Source: Gemella sp. GL1 (GTDB taxonomy: Bacteria; Bacillota; Bacilli; Staphylococcales; Gemellaceae). From it: a DNA stretch of 64,000 nucleotides. This document shows positions 56,953 through 64,000 of the stretch, one piece after another. Position 1 is the first letter of the stretch, and the number at the start of each line of letters is the position of its first letter. The DNA lies in assembly GCF_013415365.1 (NCBI RefSeq), contig NZ_JACBYB010000021.1, positions 217,968 through 281,967 on the forward strand, written 5' to 3'. The notes under the pieces were generated by a model. It was not told where the DNA came from and ran no database searches. It saw only the letters and a list, made by a program, of their open reading frames with translations. Made by a program: the position numbers and the translations under genes.

Positions 56953-58501
56953 GTCCGCTTTTAAATTGTACTTCTATTTCTTTGTCTTGTTTTATTACTA
57001 ACTTTTCTACTAAGGTGTTAAAGAGTTGTTCATCGAACTCTTCTAATAGTTCACTTTGTTTTTTTAGTTTTTCTATAAATATTTTTATCTGCAGTTTCTG
57101 TTCTTCTTGCTTTATTCTTTGGTTTTGTTTTTCTATGTGAGTTTCTTCTAGTTTTCTATATTTGTTTACTAACCTATTGTACTTCTCTTGGTAGGCTTCT
57201 TGGTCCTGTATTTTTCTACTATTTTGCCTTACCAATTCTTCTACCTTCATTTCTATATTTTCTAATTTTTGTTCTAGTTCTTCTATTTCTTCTGTTGTTT
57301 TCGTTTGTTTTTGTTCTATTATGTTTGTTAGAACTTTTAGGTTTTCTATTATTTCTTTTTTGTTTGTAATTAACTTGTTTGTTGCTTTTACTATCCAAGC
57401 CTCTATTTCTTCTTGTGTTGTATGCGGTGTTGTGCAGTTTTCTTTTCCCTTGTATTTATAACTACATCTGTAAATATGTCTTTTATATTTACTTGTTGAG
57501 TGCCAAGTGTGTCTTCCAAAGCTATGTCCACAATCCCCACATATTATTTTCCCTCCGTAGCTTATCTTTATTCTTCTAGCCCTGCTTTTAAGTTCTTCTT
57601 GTACTAAGTCAAATGTTGTTTTATCTATTATTGCTTCATGGCTATTTTCTACATAGTATTGTGGGAGTTGCCCTTTATTTTCTTTTCTTGTTTTTGTTAG
57701 AAAATCAACTGTGTATGATTTTTGAAGTAGTGCATCTCCTTTGTACTTCTCATTACTCAGTATTCTTTTTATTGTTGTGTAACTCCATATTTTCTTACCT
57801 GCTGGTGTGGGTATTTGTTTTTCGGTTAGTTTCTTTGCTATGCTGTTTGGATTCTCTCCTTTTAGGTATTCTCCAAATATGTATCTTACTATTTTTGCTT
57901 CTTCTTCATCTATTTCAAATCCACCGTCTTGCTTTTGTTTAAATCCTAGTGTCAGTGTGTAATTGAATTGTACTTGCCCTTCTGCAGCTAGTTTTCTTTT
58001 TGACCAGGTTACGTTTTCTGATATTGACCTAGATTCTTCTTGGGCTAAGGAACTCATTATTGTTATTAGTAGTTCTCCTTTTGAGTCAAGTGTCCAGATG
58101 TTTTCTTTTTCAAAGTAGATCTCTACTCCTACTTCTTTTAGCTTTCTTACTGTTGTTAAGGAGTCGACTGTGTTTCTTGCGAATCTACTTACTGATTTTG
58201 TGATGATTAGATCTATCTTTCCTTTTAAGGCATCTTCTAACATTTCTTGAAATCCTAATCTTTTCTTTGTGTTTGTTCCACTTATCCCTTCGTCTGAATA
58301 CATCTTCACATATTCCCAATCACTTCTACTTTCTATGTAGTTTTTGTAATAGTTCATTTGTGTTTCGTAAGAACTCGCCTGATCTTCGTTATCTGTAGAT
58401 ACCCTTGCATATCCTGCGACTCTTCTTTTTGTTAGGCTTGGTATTATGTTTTTCTGACTTATTATTTTTGCTGGTTCTATTGTGATAACTTTTCTAGTCA
58501 T
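56936..58501 (-). CDS. Large serine recombinase with zinc beta-ribbon
   Basis: A 521-residue enzyme. The resolvase domain starts AGYARVSTDNEDQASSYETQ (catalytic Ser in the VSTD loop, about residue 35), with SRFARNTVDSL further on. The recombinase domain follows (FGEYLKGENPNSIAKKLTEK), then a zinc ribbon (CGDCGHSFGRH ... CSYKYKGKENC) and a coiled coil of about 90 residues. Such enzymes integrate and excise mobile elements without host factors. Its start overlaps the preceding recombinase by eight bases. It looks complete. Confidence 0.93.
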   Translation of the reverse strand: MTRKVITIEPAKIISQKNIIPSLTKRRVAGYARVSTDNEDQASSYETQMNYYKNYIESRSDWEYVKMYSDEGISGTNTKKRLGFQEMLEDALKGKIDLIITKSVSRFARNTVDSLTTVRKLKEVGVEIYFEKENIWTLDSKGELLITIMSSLAQEESRSISENVTWSKRKLAAEGQVQFNYTLTLGFKQKQDGGFEIDEEEAKIVRYIFGEYLKGENPNSIAKKLTEKQIPTPAGKKIWSYTTIKRILSNEKYKGDALLQKSYTVDFLTKTRKENKGQLPQYYVENSHEAIIDKTTFDLVQEELKSRARRIKISYGGKIICGDCGHSFGRHTWHSTSKYKRHIYRCSYKYKGKENCTTPHTTQEEIEAWIVKATNKLITNKKEIIENLKVLTNIIEQKQTKTTEEIEELEQKLENIEMKVEELVRQNSRKIQDQEAYQEKYNRLVNKYRKLEETHIEKQNQRIKQEEQKLQIKIFIEKLKKQSELLEEFDEQLFNTLVEKLVIKQDKEIEVQFKSGQVVSI

Positions 58502-59409
58502 TTTTTACTCCTTTCTTGTTATGTAGGTTTCTTTTATTTTTTTCTTCTTGTACTTTTTCGTATTGTTCTTTTGTGATTATTGCTTCGTGTGCATTTTCTA
58601 CTATGTATTTTGCTTTTTCTCCTTTATTTTCTATTGTCCTTCCTTTTCCTGGTGATCTGTATGTTTTTTGTAGTATTAGTTTCCCTGTATAAGCTTCTTG
58701 TCCTAGTACTCTATGTATTACTGATTTTGTGAATTTATTTCCTTTTCTTGTTTTTCTCTCTTGTTTGTCTAGTATTTCTATTATCTGTTTTATTGTTTTT
58801 CCTTCTAAATAATGCTTGTATATTTCTCTTACGATATCTGCCTCATCTTCTTTTATCTTGTATTCTTTTGTTTCATAATCCCATCTATAGCCTAGTAGTG
58901 GTTGGGGATTGTGTGGCAATCCTTGTTCAAATTTCTTTTTTACTTTCCACTTTAGGTTTTCGCTTATTGATTTTGATTCTTCTTGGGCTAAGGCTGAAAG
59001 CAGGGTTATTAAGAGTTCTCCATCTGCAGTTAGTGTATCGATGTTTTCTTTTTCAAATCTTATACTTATATTTTTCTTTTAGGTTTCTTATTGTTTTTAA
59101 TGTTTCTTCTGTATCTCTCCCAAATCTTGATATTGATTTTGTGAGTATTATGTTTATCTTACCTTCTATTGCATCTTTTATTAACCTTTGATACTCTGGT
59201 CTTTTTGTTGTTCTACCGCTTATTGCTTGATCTACATATACTCCTGCATATTCCCAATCTGGATTGTTTTGAATTAGTTTGTTGTAGTAGCTCACCTGAT
59301 TTGATAGTGATTGTAGTAATTGATTGTGAGATACTCTTGCATAAGCTGCAACTTTTATTTTTTCATTTTTTATTGTTTGAATTTGCAGTATGCATCTTAT
59401 TTTTTTCAT
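58494..59409 (-). pseudogene. Second serine recombinase, broken by one frameshift
   Basis: The N-terminal resolvase domain (KVAAYARVSHNQLLQSLSNQ, catalytic Ser; TKSISRFGRDTEETLKTIRN) runs in one frame from 59409 to about 59060. The rest continues in another frame: FEKENIDTLTADGELLITLL, SALAQEESKSISENLKW and a recombinase domain ending NKRNLHNKKGVKND. An extra A in the A5 tract near 59068 explains the break. Rejoined, it would be about 305 residues, without the zinc ribbon. It is the short partner often found before the large recombinase. Confidence 0.85.
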
Positions 59410-59454
59410 ATTGTATCCTCCTTTATTGTATTACTATATATCACTCTAAAGCAT

Positions 59455-59643
59455 TTATTTATCAAGTGTTTCGCTCATATATTTGCTTAATTTCGGTTCA
59501 TATTTTTTCAGCATTTTATCTTTAAATTCTTGATAGTCTTCTTTATCTAGTACCTTGTTTTTTAGTAGTAAGTCTGCTTGTTTCATCGTGATTTGGTAGA
59601 TTATTTCTTTTTTATATTCTTCTCTACTCATCTTTTTCTCCAA
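59455..59643 (-). CDS. SHOCT-domain-like small protein of the recombinase module
   Basis: A 62-residue protein. KKEIIYQITMKQADLLLKNK then VLDKEDYQEFKDKMLKKYEP is the SHOCT pattern (short C-terminal-type helical pair). Such proteins of about 60 residues regularly precede serine recombinases in Firmicutes; their role is not known. It overlaps the end of the HTH/zinc gene by 20 bases. Confidence 0.7.
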   Translation of the reverse strand: MEKKMSREEYKKEIIYQITMKQADLLLKNKVLDKEDYQEFKDKMLKKYEPKLSKYMSETLDK

Positions 59644-60001
59644 ATCTATGGTTTATATAACAAGCATGACTACAGTATTTTCTATGTTTGTTTCCATAGG
59701 CTTCAAATTCTTTACTGCAATATGTACATTCAAATTGATAATATGTTTTTTTATCTACTAGATTTAGATTTTTATTCCACCATTTATTCCTGCATTTGTC
59801 TGAACAAAACCTTTTCTTTTTTCCTTTTGTTTGTTTCAGTTCACTGTGACATTCTAAACATTCTGTATTTTCTTCTACTACATTTTCTTTGTTTCTTCTA
59901 CAATATGATTTTACCGTGTTTATTGACAGGGCTAGTTTTTCTGATATTTCTTTGTAACTTAAACCTTTCTCTCTTAGTCTTAATATTATTCTTTTATCCA
60001 T
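59624..60001 (-). CDS. HTH plus zinc-ribbon protein of the recombinase module
   Basis: A 125-residue protein. The N-terminal helix-turn-helix LREKGLSYKEISEKLALSIN then TVKSYCRRN resembles sigma-4-like domains. Two zinc-binding blocks follow: CLECHSE ... RFCSDKCRNKWW and CTYCSKEFEAYGNK ... YCSHACYINH. It leads the module HTH/Zn, SHOCT, recombinase, recombinase, an arrangement I have seen repeatedly in Clostridia and Bacilli. It may regulate the recombinases or direct them. Its ribosome site lies in the loop of a hairpin that includes the start region. Confidence 0.8.
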   Translation of the reverse strand: MDKRIILRLREKGLSYKEISEKLALSINTVKSYCRRNKENVVEENTECLECHSELKQTKGKKKRFCSDKCRNKWWNKNLNLVDKKTYYQFECTYCSKEFEAYGNKHRKYCSHACYINHRFGEKDE

Positions 60002-60025
60002 TTATCTATCCTCCTAATAGATAAA
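60001..60025 (-). promoter_or_regulatory. Hairpin presenting the ribosome site of the HTH/zinc gene
   Basis: TTTATCTA and TAGATAAA arms (60001-60008 and 60018-60025) enclose TAGGAGGA, the ribosome site, in a 9-base loop; the start codon touches one arm. Either an operator for the HTH protein or a translation control element. Confidence 0.4.
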
Positions 60026-60066
60026 GGACAAATTTTATGGTTTAAGTAATATTTTTATAAAAAAAT

Positions 60067-60102
60067 AAACCTACCTTAGAGTTTTACCTCTAAAGTAGGT
60101 TT
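60067..60102 (-). terminator. Terminator of the RES-domain gene
   Basis: AAACCTACcTTAGAG and CTCTAAaGTAGGTTT arms around TTTTAC, with a U-run on the minus strand. Its core resembles the terminator at 61161-61200. Confidence 0.8.
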
Positions 60103-60156
60103 ACATACATTAAAAATATTACACTAATTTTCCCTTAACTATTTCCATTTCATTTC

Positions 60157-61101
60157 CTACAGTTTTTTTAATTTACTAAATTCTAATGCAGTATAATTGT
60201 ATGCTATACAAGTAACATTTTTTAAATCAATATATTTTTCATATGTATCTTTAGGCAAAGCTACACATGCCCATCCTATATTTTTTTCAGAATACTCGTG
60301 TTTATAATTTATAGCTTCCTTAAATGCTACTGATACGTAAGACCAACCTTCGTACTTATCACGTCTATTTAAAGAATAATAAGTATCTTTTATATAATTA
60401 GAAATAATATAGGCCTGATCATTTATATTGTTTTTTACAGAAAATATTACATTAAGTATCTTTGTTATAATTTCACCATACTGTTTTAATTCATTTGAAA
60501 ATCTATTTTCTAAAAATGGATTAATCTGTAAGGGGATCACAAAAAAATCATCAAGAATTTTATATTCATATACAATAAATTTTTCATCTTTTGCTTCTAT
60601 CCCAACCTCTTCCATTGCAATTCTGGGATGACCCGCTAAATAAAACATTTGCTCTTCTTTTGTATTTAATCTCTGTAAAGATGGTTTAGGATTTATTTTT
60701 CTCCATTCAATTGGGTTAAAATCTTTATTTGTCTCTCCTTTATTATTTAGAAGTCGTACTGCTCTATATAGCTTTACCTCTTTATTTATTTTCAATAATG
60801 AATAATTATTCTCTATTTTTGTTTCAAATTCATCTATACTAATAATTTCATTTAAATATTGTTTTACATCACTAAAAGTGAATTTAGATGAACCTTGAGC
60901 ATATTCAACTATCTTATTAATAATGTCATCAAATTTCTCTCCTGCTTTAATTAAATATTCTTCTTTTAAAATTTTATTTAAATCTTCCTCTGAATATTTT
61001 GGACAAATTAATGAAGTATTATCAAGACTGAATAGTTTATGTGAAACTTCTATGCCTCTATTTAATTTATATGATGCCCTAAAATCTCTTGTATCTTTCA
61101 T
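60157..61101 (-). CDS. RES-domain protein (possible NAD-degrading toxin), no antitoxin seen
   Basis: About 314 residues. The central part has the RES pattern: LYRAVRLL (Arg), PSLQRLNTKEEQMFYLAGHP then RIAMEEVG (Glu), and a serine in EGWSYVSVAF near 266. RES domains of Res-Xre toxin-antitoxin pairs cleave NAD+. The N-terminal 120 residues are extra; no family is apparent for them. No Xre/MbcA-like gene is adjacent. I prefer the ATG at 61101 (AGGAGG nine bases away) to that at 61107 (three bases). It lies between the recombinase module and the peptide operon, with its own terminator. Confidence 0.6.
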   Translation of the reverse strand: MKDTRDFRASYKLNRGIEVSHKLFSLDNTSLICPKYSEEDLNKILKEEYLIKAGEKFDDIINKIVEYAQGSSKFTFSDVKQYLNEIISIDEFETKIENNYSLLKINKEVKLYRAVRLLNNKGETNKDFNPIEWRKINPKPSLQRLNTKEEQMFYLAGHPRIAMEEVGIEAKDEKFIVYEYKILDDFFVIPLQINPFLENRFSNELKQYGEIITKILNVIFSVKNNINDQAYIISNYIKDTYYSLNRRDKYEGWSYVSVAFKEAINYKHEYSEKNIGWACVALPKDTYEKYIDLKNVTCIAYNYTALEFSKLKKL

Positions 61102-61160
61102 TCTCATATGCCTCCTACTTATTTTTATTTACTATATCACATTTTTGTAATTCTTACATA

Positions 61161-61200
61161 AAAAAAACTACTTTAGAGAAATTAACTCTAAAGTAGTTTT
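61161..61200 (-). terminator. Terminator of the peptide/E1/exporter operon
   Basis: AAAACTACTTTAGAG and CTCTAAAGTAGTTTT form a perfect 15-base stem around AAATTAA, with a U-run; it touches the exporter stop. Confidence 0.9.
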
Positions 61201-62379
61201 TTAATTACCTTTTCTTAACGGACTTATATATCCAAACACTCCTGCCGATAGTCTTATAAGTCCTGCAAGTAGAATAACTATCTCTATACCTATTCCTTTA
61301 TCAGCTAAGACACCACCTAAATAAGCACCTAGTGGAATTGTTGCATAGGAAATCATTCTAGTTACACTCACTACTCTTCCTAAAATTTCCTTGGGTACAA
61401 CTTTTTGTCTTAGAGTAACGTAACTAATCACATTTATATTTCCGCAAAAATTCATAATAGCCATAAGCAAACTAATAAAAACCAAATTACTATTCATAAC
61501 TAGCAAAATTGTTACTAAACCAGCAAGCATAGTACTAAAAACAATTAGATTTCCCGACTTAAATTTATCCAGAACCTTAGGTGCATACAAGGCTCCTAGT
61601 ATTGCTCCTAGCCCTGCTGATGATAGTATTATTCCATAAGAAAATGTAGAGTAATTTAAAATTTTTGTAATATAGTAAACAAAAATTCCTTGAAACATAT
61701 GTATTCCTAGATTAGTTCCTAAAAATAATATAGAACCAGATAAAACTACTTTATTTCCCTTAACATATACTAGACCTTCTCTAAGCGACTGCCATACATT
61801 CTGCCCTAAATTTTTACCACTATCTGTAATTTTAATAAACATAAGTAAGATTGCTGATACTAAAAAACTACCTGTATTGACAACTAAAAGCAAGATTGGA
61901 TTAATCCATAACAATAAAAATCCATTTAAAAGTGGTGCAAGAAAATTCAAGGTATTATCTACCAACTGTAAATTAGAATTTGCCTTAGCAAAATAGTCCT
62001 TACTTACAATCTTAGGAATTAAACTATTGAAAGATGGGTGACTTATAGGCTCTACTGAACTTAGTAAAAAAGTTAGTACATAGATGTAAAATAAATTTAT
62101 ATCATCTTGTAAGAAAGATACTACCAATCCTAGCGATAAAATTGTCGCTATAATATTTCCTGCGACCAGTACTTTAACCTTGTTATACCTATCGGCAAAA
62201 ATACCACCAAGTAAAGAGAAAAATAACCAAGGTAAAAATGATACTCCATATAAACTTGCTGCGTGAAAGGCTGACCCAGTTATATTTAAAACTAATATAG
62301 GCAGAGTTATTCTCTGTAACCAATCTCCTATATCCGACACCAAAAAAGCTGACCATAATAATCTATAATTCTTATTCAT
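61201..62379 (-). CDS. MFS exporter, MccC-like position
   Basis: A 392-residue protein with about 12 membrane spans. LFFSLLGGIFADRYNKVKVL contains the loop 2-3 motif of the major facilitator family (GxxADRxxxRxxL). It belongs to the MFS_3/macrolide-efflux-like group. It starts four bases after the E1-like gene, so they are cotranscribed. In microcin C operons an MFS pump (MccC) exports the product and gives immunity; the same job is inferred here. It could also be a drug pump captured by the operon. Confidence 0.85.
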   Translation of the reverse strand: MNKNYRLLWSAFLVSDIGDWLQRITLPILVLNITGSAFHAASLYGVSFLPWLFFSLLGGIFADRYNKVKVLVAGNIIATILSLGLVVSFLQDDINLFYIYVLTFLLSSVEPISHPSFNSLIPKIVSKDYFAKANSNLQLVDNTLNFLAPLLNGFLLLWINPILLLVVNTGSFLVSAILLMFIKITDSGKNLGQNVWQSLREGLVYVKGNKVVLSGSILFLGTNLGIHMFQGIFVYYITKILNYSTFSYGIILSSAGLGAILGALYAPKVLDKFKSGNLIVFSTMLAGLVTILLVMNSNLVFISLLMAIMNFCGNINVISYVTLRQKVVPKEILGRVVSVTRMISYATIPLGAYLGGVLADKGIGIEIVILLAGLIRLSAGVFGYISPLRKGN

Positions 62380-62383
62380 AAAC

Positions 62384-63495
62384 TCACCTATTTATTGATG
62401 AACATATAGTACAATCACTTGATTTATTCCAAGTTTCTGATATTTTCGTTGTCATCGTATCCATATCTATCAATTTTAAATTACCTACAGTAGTTAATTC
62501 TCCTATTCCAGTTAAGTATTTAACAATTTCTGCACAAACAATTCCAGTAATAACTGATACCAATGGTGCTATAGCTGTATTATCTCCTGTTAAATTTAAA
62601 CTTTTTCTTTTTTCTAACATTTCATAAGAAACAGGATGTTCTTCTTTAACAGTACTTCTCCAACACTCTATGCATCCTGATACACCTGGAATTATTGTAT
62701 ACTGTAATGCCCTTTGTGCTTCTAATCCAGCACAAAATAGCGGAATGTTTAAAGAAACAATAGCTTCATTAACCCACAATGCAAGTTTTACCTTCGGTCT
62801 ATCTGCTACTAATATTATTAAATCAAATCCTTCAAAACATTCAATAATATCTTCGGACTTTTCCACCTTTTTTCTACTACTTCAAAATTTATTTTAGGGT
62901 TAAAGTTATAAATTCTTTTTTTAGCTAATTCTGCTTTACTTTTGCCTAAATCCTCAAAATTATAAAGTATCTGCCTATTTAAATTTGAAATATCTACTGT
63001 GTCAAACTCTATTGCTTTGATTGTTCCTATACCTAAACCTGCTAAATCATATACAATATGTGACCCCAAACCACCTAATCCAATTATCCCAACTTTGGCA
63101 TCAGATAATTTTTTTTGATATTTATATTTATTCTCAAATAGTGAAGCATACGAAGAAAAGAAATTTATATTTCTATGATATCTTGATAATTCATATTCGG
63201 ATAAGATTTCAGACCCTATAAAATTTATATCTTCTATAAAACCTTCCTTGCTTATTTCATTAATTGAATCTATAATTTCTTCTTCACTAAATTTTTCATC
63301 GTATTCTTTTTGTATTATTGATACAATTTCACCGATTGTATTTTCTCCGTTCATAGATTCAAACAATAGTTGTAATACACCTGTTTCATCAGCATATTCT
63401 GTTATTTTTCCAAATCCCCCTACACATACTGAATTATTCATATAAACAACAGGGTATGCTTTTTTAACTTTGGGTTTTATATTCATTATGTCCAT
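62384..63495 (-). CDS. MccB-like E1/ThiF peptide-modifying enzyme, interrupted by a one-base shift
   Basis: About 370 residues in two frames joined near 62870. The N-terminal 90 residues look like a peptide-clamp/RRE domain (VVYMNNSVCVGGFGKITEYA). SRYHRNINFFSSYASLFENK leads into the adenylation core: GIIGLGGLGSHIVYDLAGLG (ATP loop), FDTVDISNLNRQILYNFEDL (Asp, Arg), and SADRP-like VADRPK. WVNEAIVSLNIPLFCAGLEA then GCIECW and, at the end, CTIC provide the two CxxC zinc pairs. This order and spacing match MccB of microcin C. The break is in GAAAAAAGG; one more A restores the frame. I place the start at 63495 (GAGAGGAA upstream). Confidence 0.8.
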
Positions 63496-63545
63496 ATAGC
63501 TTAATTCCTCTCTTTTATTATAAATTATGGAACATAGAACCATTC

Positions 63546-63578
63546 CTAGCCCCATACTCCACTAATTCTAAATCTCAT
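63546..63578 (-). CDS. Candidate 10-residue second peptide (MRFRISGVWG)
   Basis: The ATG overlaps the stop of the 19-residue peptide (TAATG), a usual sign of translational coupling, and an AGAAGG lies three to four bases upstream, within the hairpin loop. The peptide would be MRFRISGVWG. It is so short that chance is a real possibility. I list it because microcin-C-type precursors are 7-20 residues long and start M-R. Confidence 0.25.
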   Translation of the reverse strand: MRFRISGVWG

Positions 63579-63590
63579 TATCCTTCTAAT
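63567..63590 (-). promoter_or_regulatory. Hairpin overlapping the end of the peptide gene
   Basis: ATCTCATTA and TAATGAGAT (nine perfect pairs) around loop GAAGGA. The stem covers the last codons and stop of the 19-residue frame; no clear U-run follows (TTTAGAATT). In the microcin C operon a hairpin after mccA sets the ratio of peptide to enzyme transcripts; this could play that part or act on the second frame. Confidence 0.5.
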
Positions 63591-63637
63591 GAGATACCTG
63601 CTATACTTGCTGAGTATACTTTTTTCTCTTTCAACAT
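63578..63637 (-). CDS. Candidate precursor peptide of the E1/MFS operon (19 residues)
   Basis: The frame reads MLKEKKVYSASIAGISLEG. GGAGG lies eight bases before the ATG, one of the best ribosome sites in the window. The gene is the first of an operon with an MccB-like adenylating enzyme (82 bases downstream) and an MFS exporter, just as mccA heads mccBC. The N-terminal half is charged (leader-like) and the second half small and neutral. It ends in Gly, whereas known MccA peptides end in Asn. It could instead be a signalling peptide for the divergent Rgg-type regulator, though it lacks the hydrophobic core of SHP pheromones. Confidence 0.6.
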   Translation of the reverse strand: MLKEKKVYSASIAGISLEG

Positions 63638-63667
63638 AGCCTTTTCCTCCGTAGTTATATTTAATAA

Positions 63668-63706
63668 AAGTTATAACTTGTATTAAATATAATATATCAC
63701 TATAAT
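63668..63706 (+). promoter_or_regulatory. Divergent control region: palindrome and regulator promoter
   Basis: AAGTTATAACTT (63668-63679) is a 12-base palindrome 31 bases upstream of the peptide ATG. TTGTAT (63678-63683) and TATAAT (63701-63706), spacer 17, form a plus-strand promoter for the regulator. The palindrome touches the -35, so a bound regulator could control both directions. I cannot assign the minus-strand promoter. Confidence 0.45.
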
Positions 63707-63754
63707 ATTATTATAATGAAAATTGTCATATAGTATAAAAAATAAGGAGAAATT

Positions 63755-64000
63755 ATGTTAGGGAAAACTTTACGATATTTCAGAAAATCAAAAAATTTAG
63801 CTCTTGAATATGTTTGTCAAGATATTTTAACTGTATCCTTTCTCTCTAAAGTTGAACGTGGTTTATCCGATATTTCTGCAAATAATTTACTTTTAGTACT
63901 TAAAAAATTAGGTATTGATTTATATGAATTTGCTCATATCTATTCTCTTTTCCAAGAAAGTAAAGATCTTGACTTTATTAAATTACACAACCTTTACTCT
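63755..64000 (+). CDS. XRE-family regulator, Rgg/MutR-like (3' end outside window)
   Basis: 82 residues are visible. MLGKTLRYFRKSKNLALEYV and SFLSKVERGLSDISANNLLL form the helix-turn-helix; DLYEFAHIYSLFQESKDLDF begins the next helical part. This start and the early FxxE pattern fit the Rgg/GadR/MutR group, whose C-terminal repeats bind short peptides. It is divergent from the peptide operon with 117 bases between, so it is the likely controller. AAGGAG lies upstream of the ATG. Confidence 0.8.
   Translation, partial: MLGKTLRYFRKSKNLALEYVCQDILTVSFLSKVERGLSDISANNLLLVLKKLGIDLYEFAHIYSLFQESKDLDFIKLHNLYS

Noticed and set aside
57613..60024. Several Leu/Phe-rich plus-strand open frames opposite the recombinase module
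   Set aside because: They are antisense to genes with clear domains and lack ribosome sites; low-complexity hydrophobic translation is an effect of A-rich sense strands.
63578..63637. The 19-residue peptide as an SHP-type pheromone of the Rgg regulator
   Set aside because: SHP peptides have a strongly hydrophobic C-terminal half; this one is small and polar. The adjacent adenylating enzyme gives a better explanation, though signalling is not excluded.

Overview
The window is low-GC DNA (A+T-rich codon use, strong AGGAGG-type ribosome sites, TTGACA/TATAAT promoters, a T-box leader) from a non-sporulating Firmicute. The gene set (noc-parA-parB with a mscS/DUF951 tail and ychF, YtxG next to murC, a FemX-type bridge enzyme, hisS-aspS under one T-box, Fe/Mn superoxide dismutase) fits Gemella or a close relative in Bacillales/Staphylococcus-like Bacillota. 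The genus is my inference, not shown directly. Almost every gene is on the minus strand; the plus-strand exceptions are a GATase/DJ-1 pair, a 34-residue membrane peptide, sod, an acyltransferase and the regulator at the right edge.

Positions 1-49,300 are mostly core genome. They hold ychF; a deoxynucleoside kinase; gdhA with a glutaredoxin-like gene; cysS-mrnC-rlmB; a MacB-type ABC transporter beside a YozG/DUF2975 pair; a cold-shock gene; and the segregation block noc-parA-parB-mscS-DUF951, with a good Noc-binding-site match just upstream. Next come a MoxR/VWA pair, pfkA-pyk, dnaE, sod, asparaginase, T-box-hisS-aspS, a 700-residue repeat protein, plsY, glyA, leuS-khpA, femX, galE, an acyltransferase, ytxG and murC. 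A small eroded island at 19.4-22.2 kb carries the membrane peptide, possible restriction-system scraps, and an amidase gene broken by one frameshift.

Positions 49,300-60,100 are an accessory region assembled from several transferred pieces. It starts with a copper unit (CopY repressor with cop boxes, CopB-type ATPase). Next is debris: repeated GGGGTGTGCAT ends and a truncated HAD gene. A cadmium/zinc unit follows (ArsR-family regulator, one-domain metal chaperone, P1B ATPase), sitting inside an esterase pseudogene and flanked by a 79-bp direct repeat. The regulator appears to have lost its ATG. A serine-recombinase module follows (HTH/zinc protein, SHOCT protein, a frameshifted recombinase, an intact large recombinase).

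Positions 60,150-64,000 hold an orphan RES-domain gene and then the most interesting locus. It is a compact minus-strand operon of a 19-codon peptide gene, an E1/ThiF enzyme that looks like MccB of microcin C, and an MFS exporter, closed by a terminator and divergent from an Rgg/XRE-type regulator cut by the window edge. The peptide ends in Gly, not the Asn of known microcin-C precursors. A hairpin overlaps its end, and the enzyme gene carries a one-base shift in an A6 tract. I read this as a candidate undescribed ribosomally made peptide system; its function is inferred.
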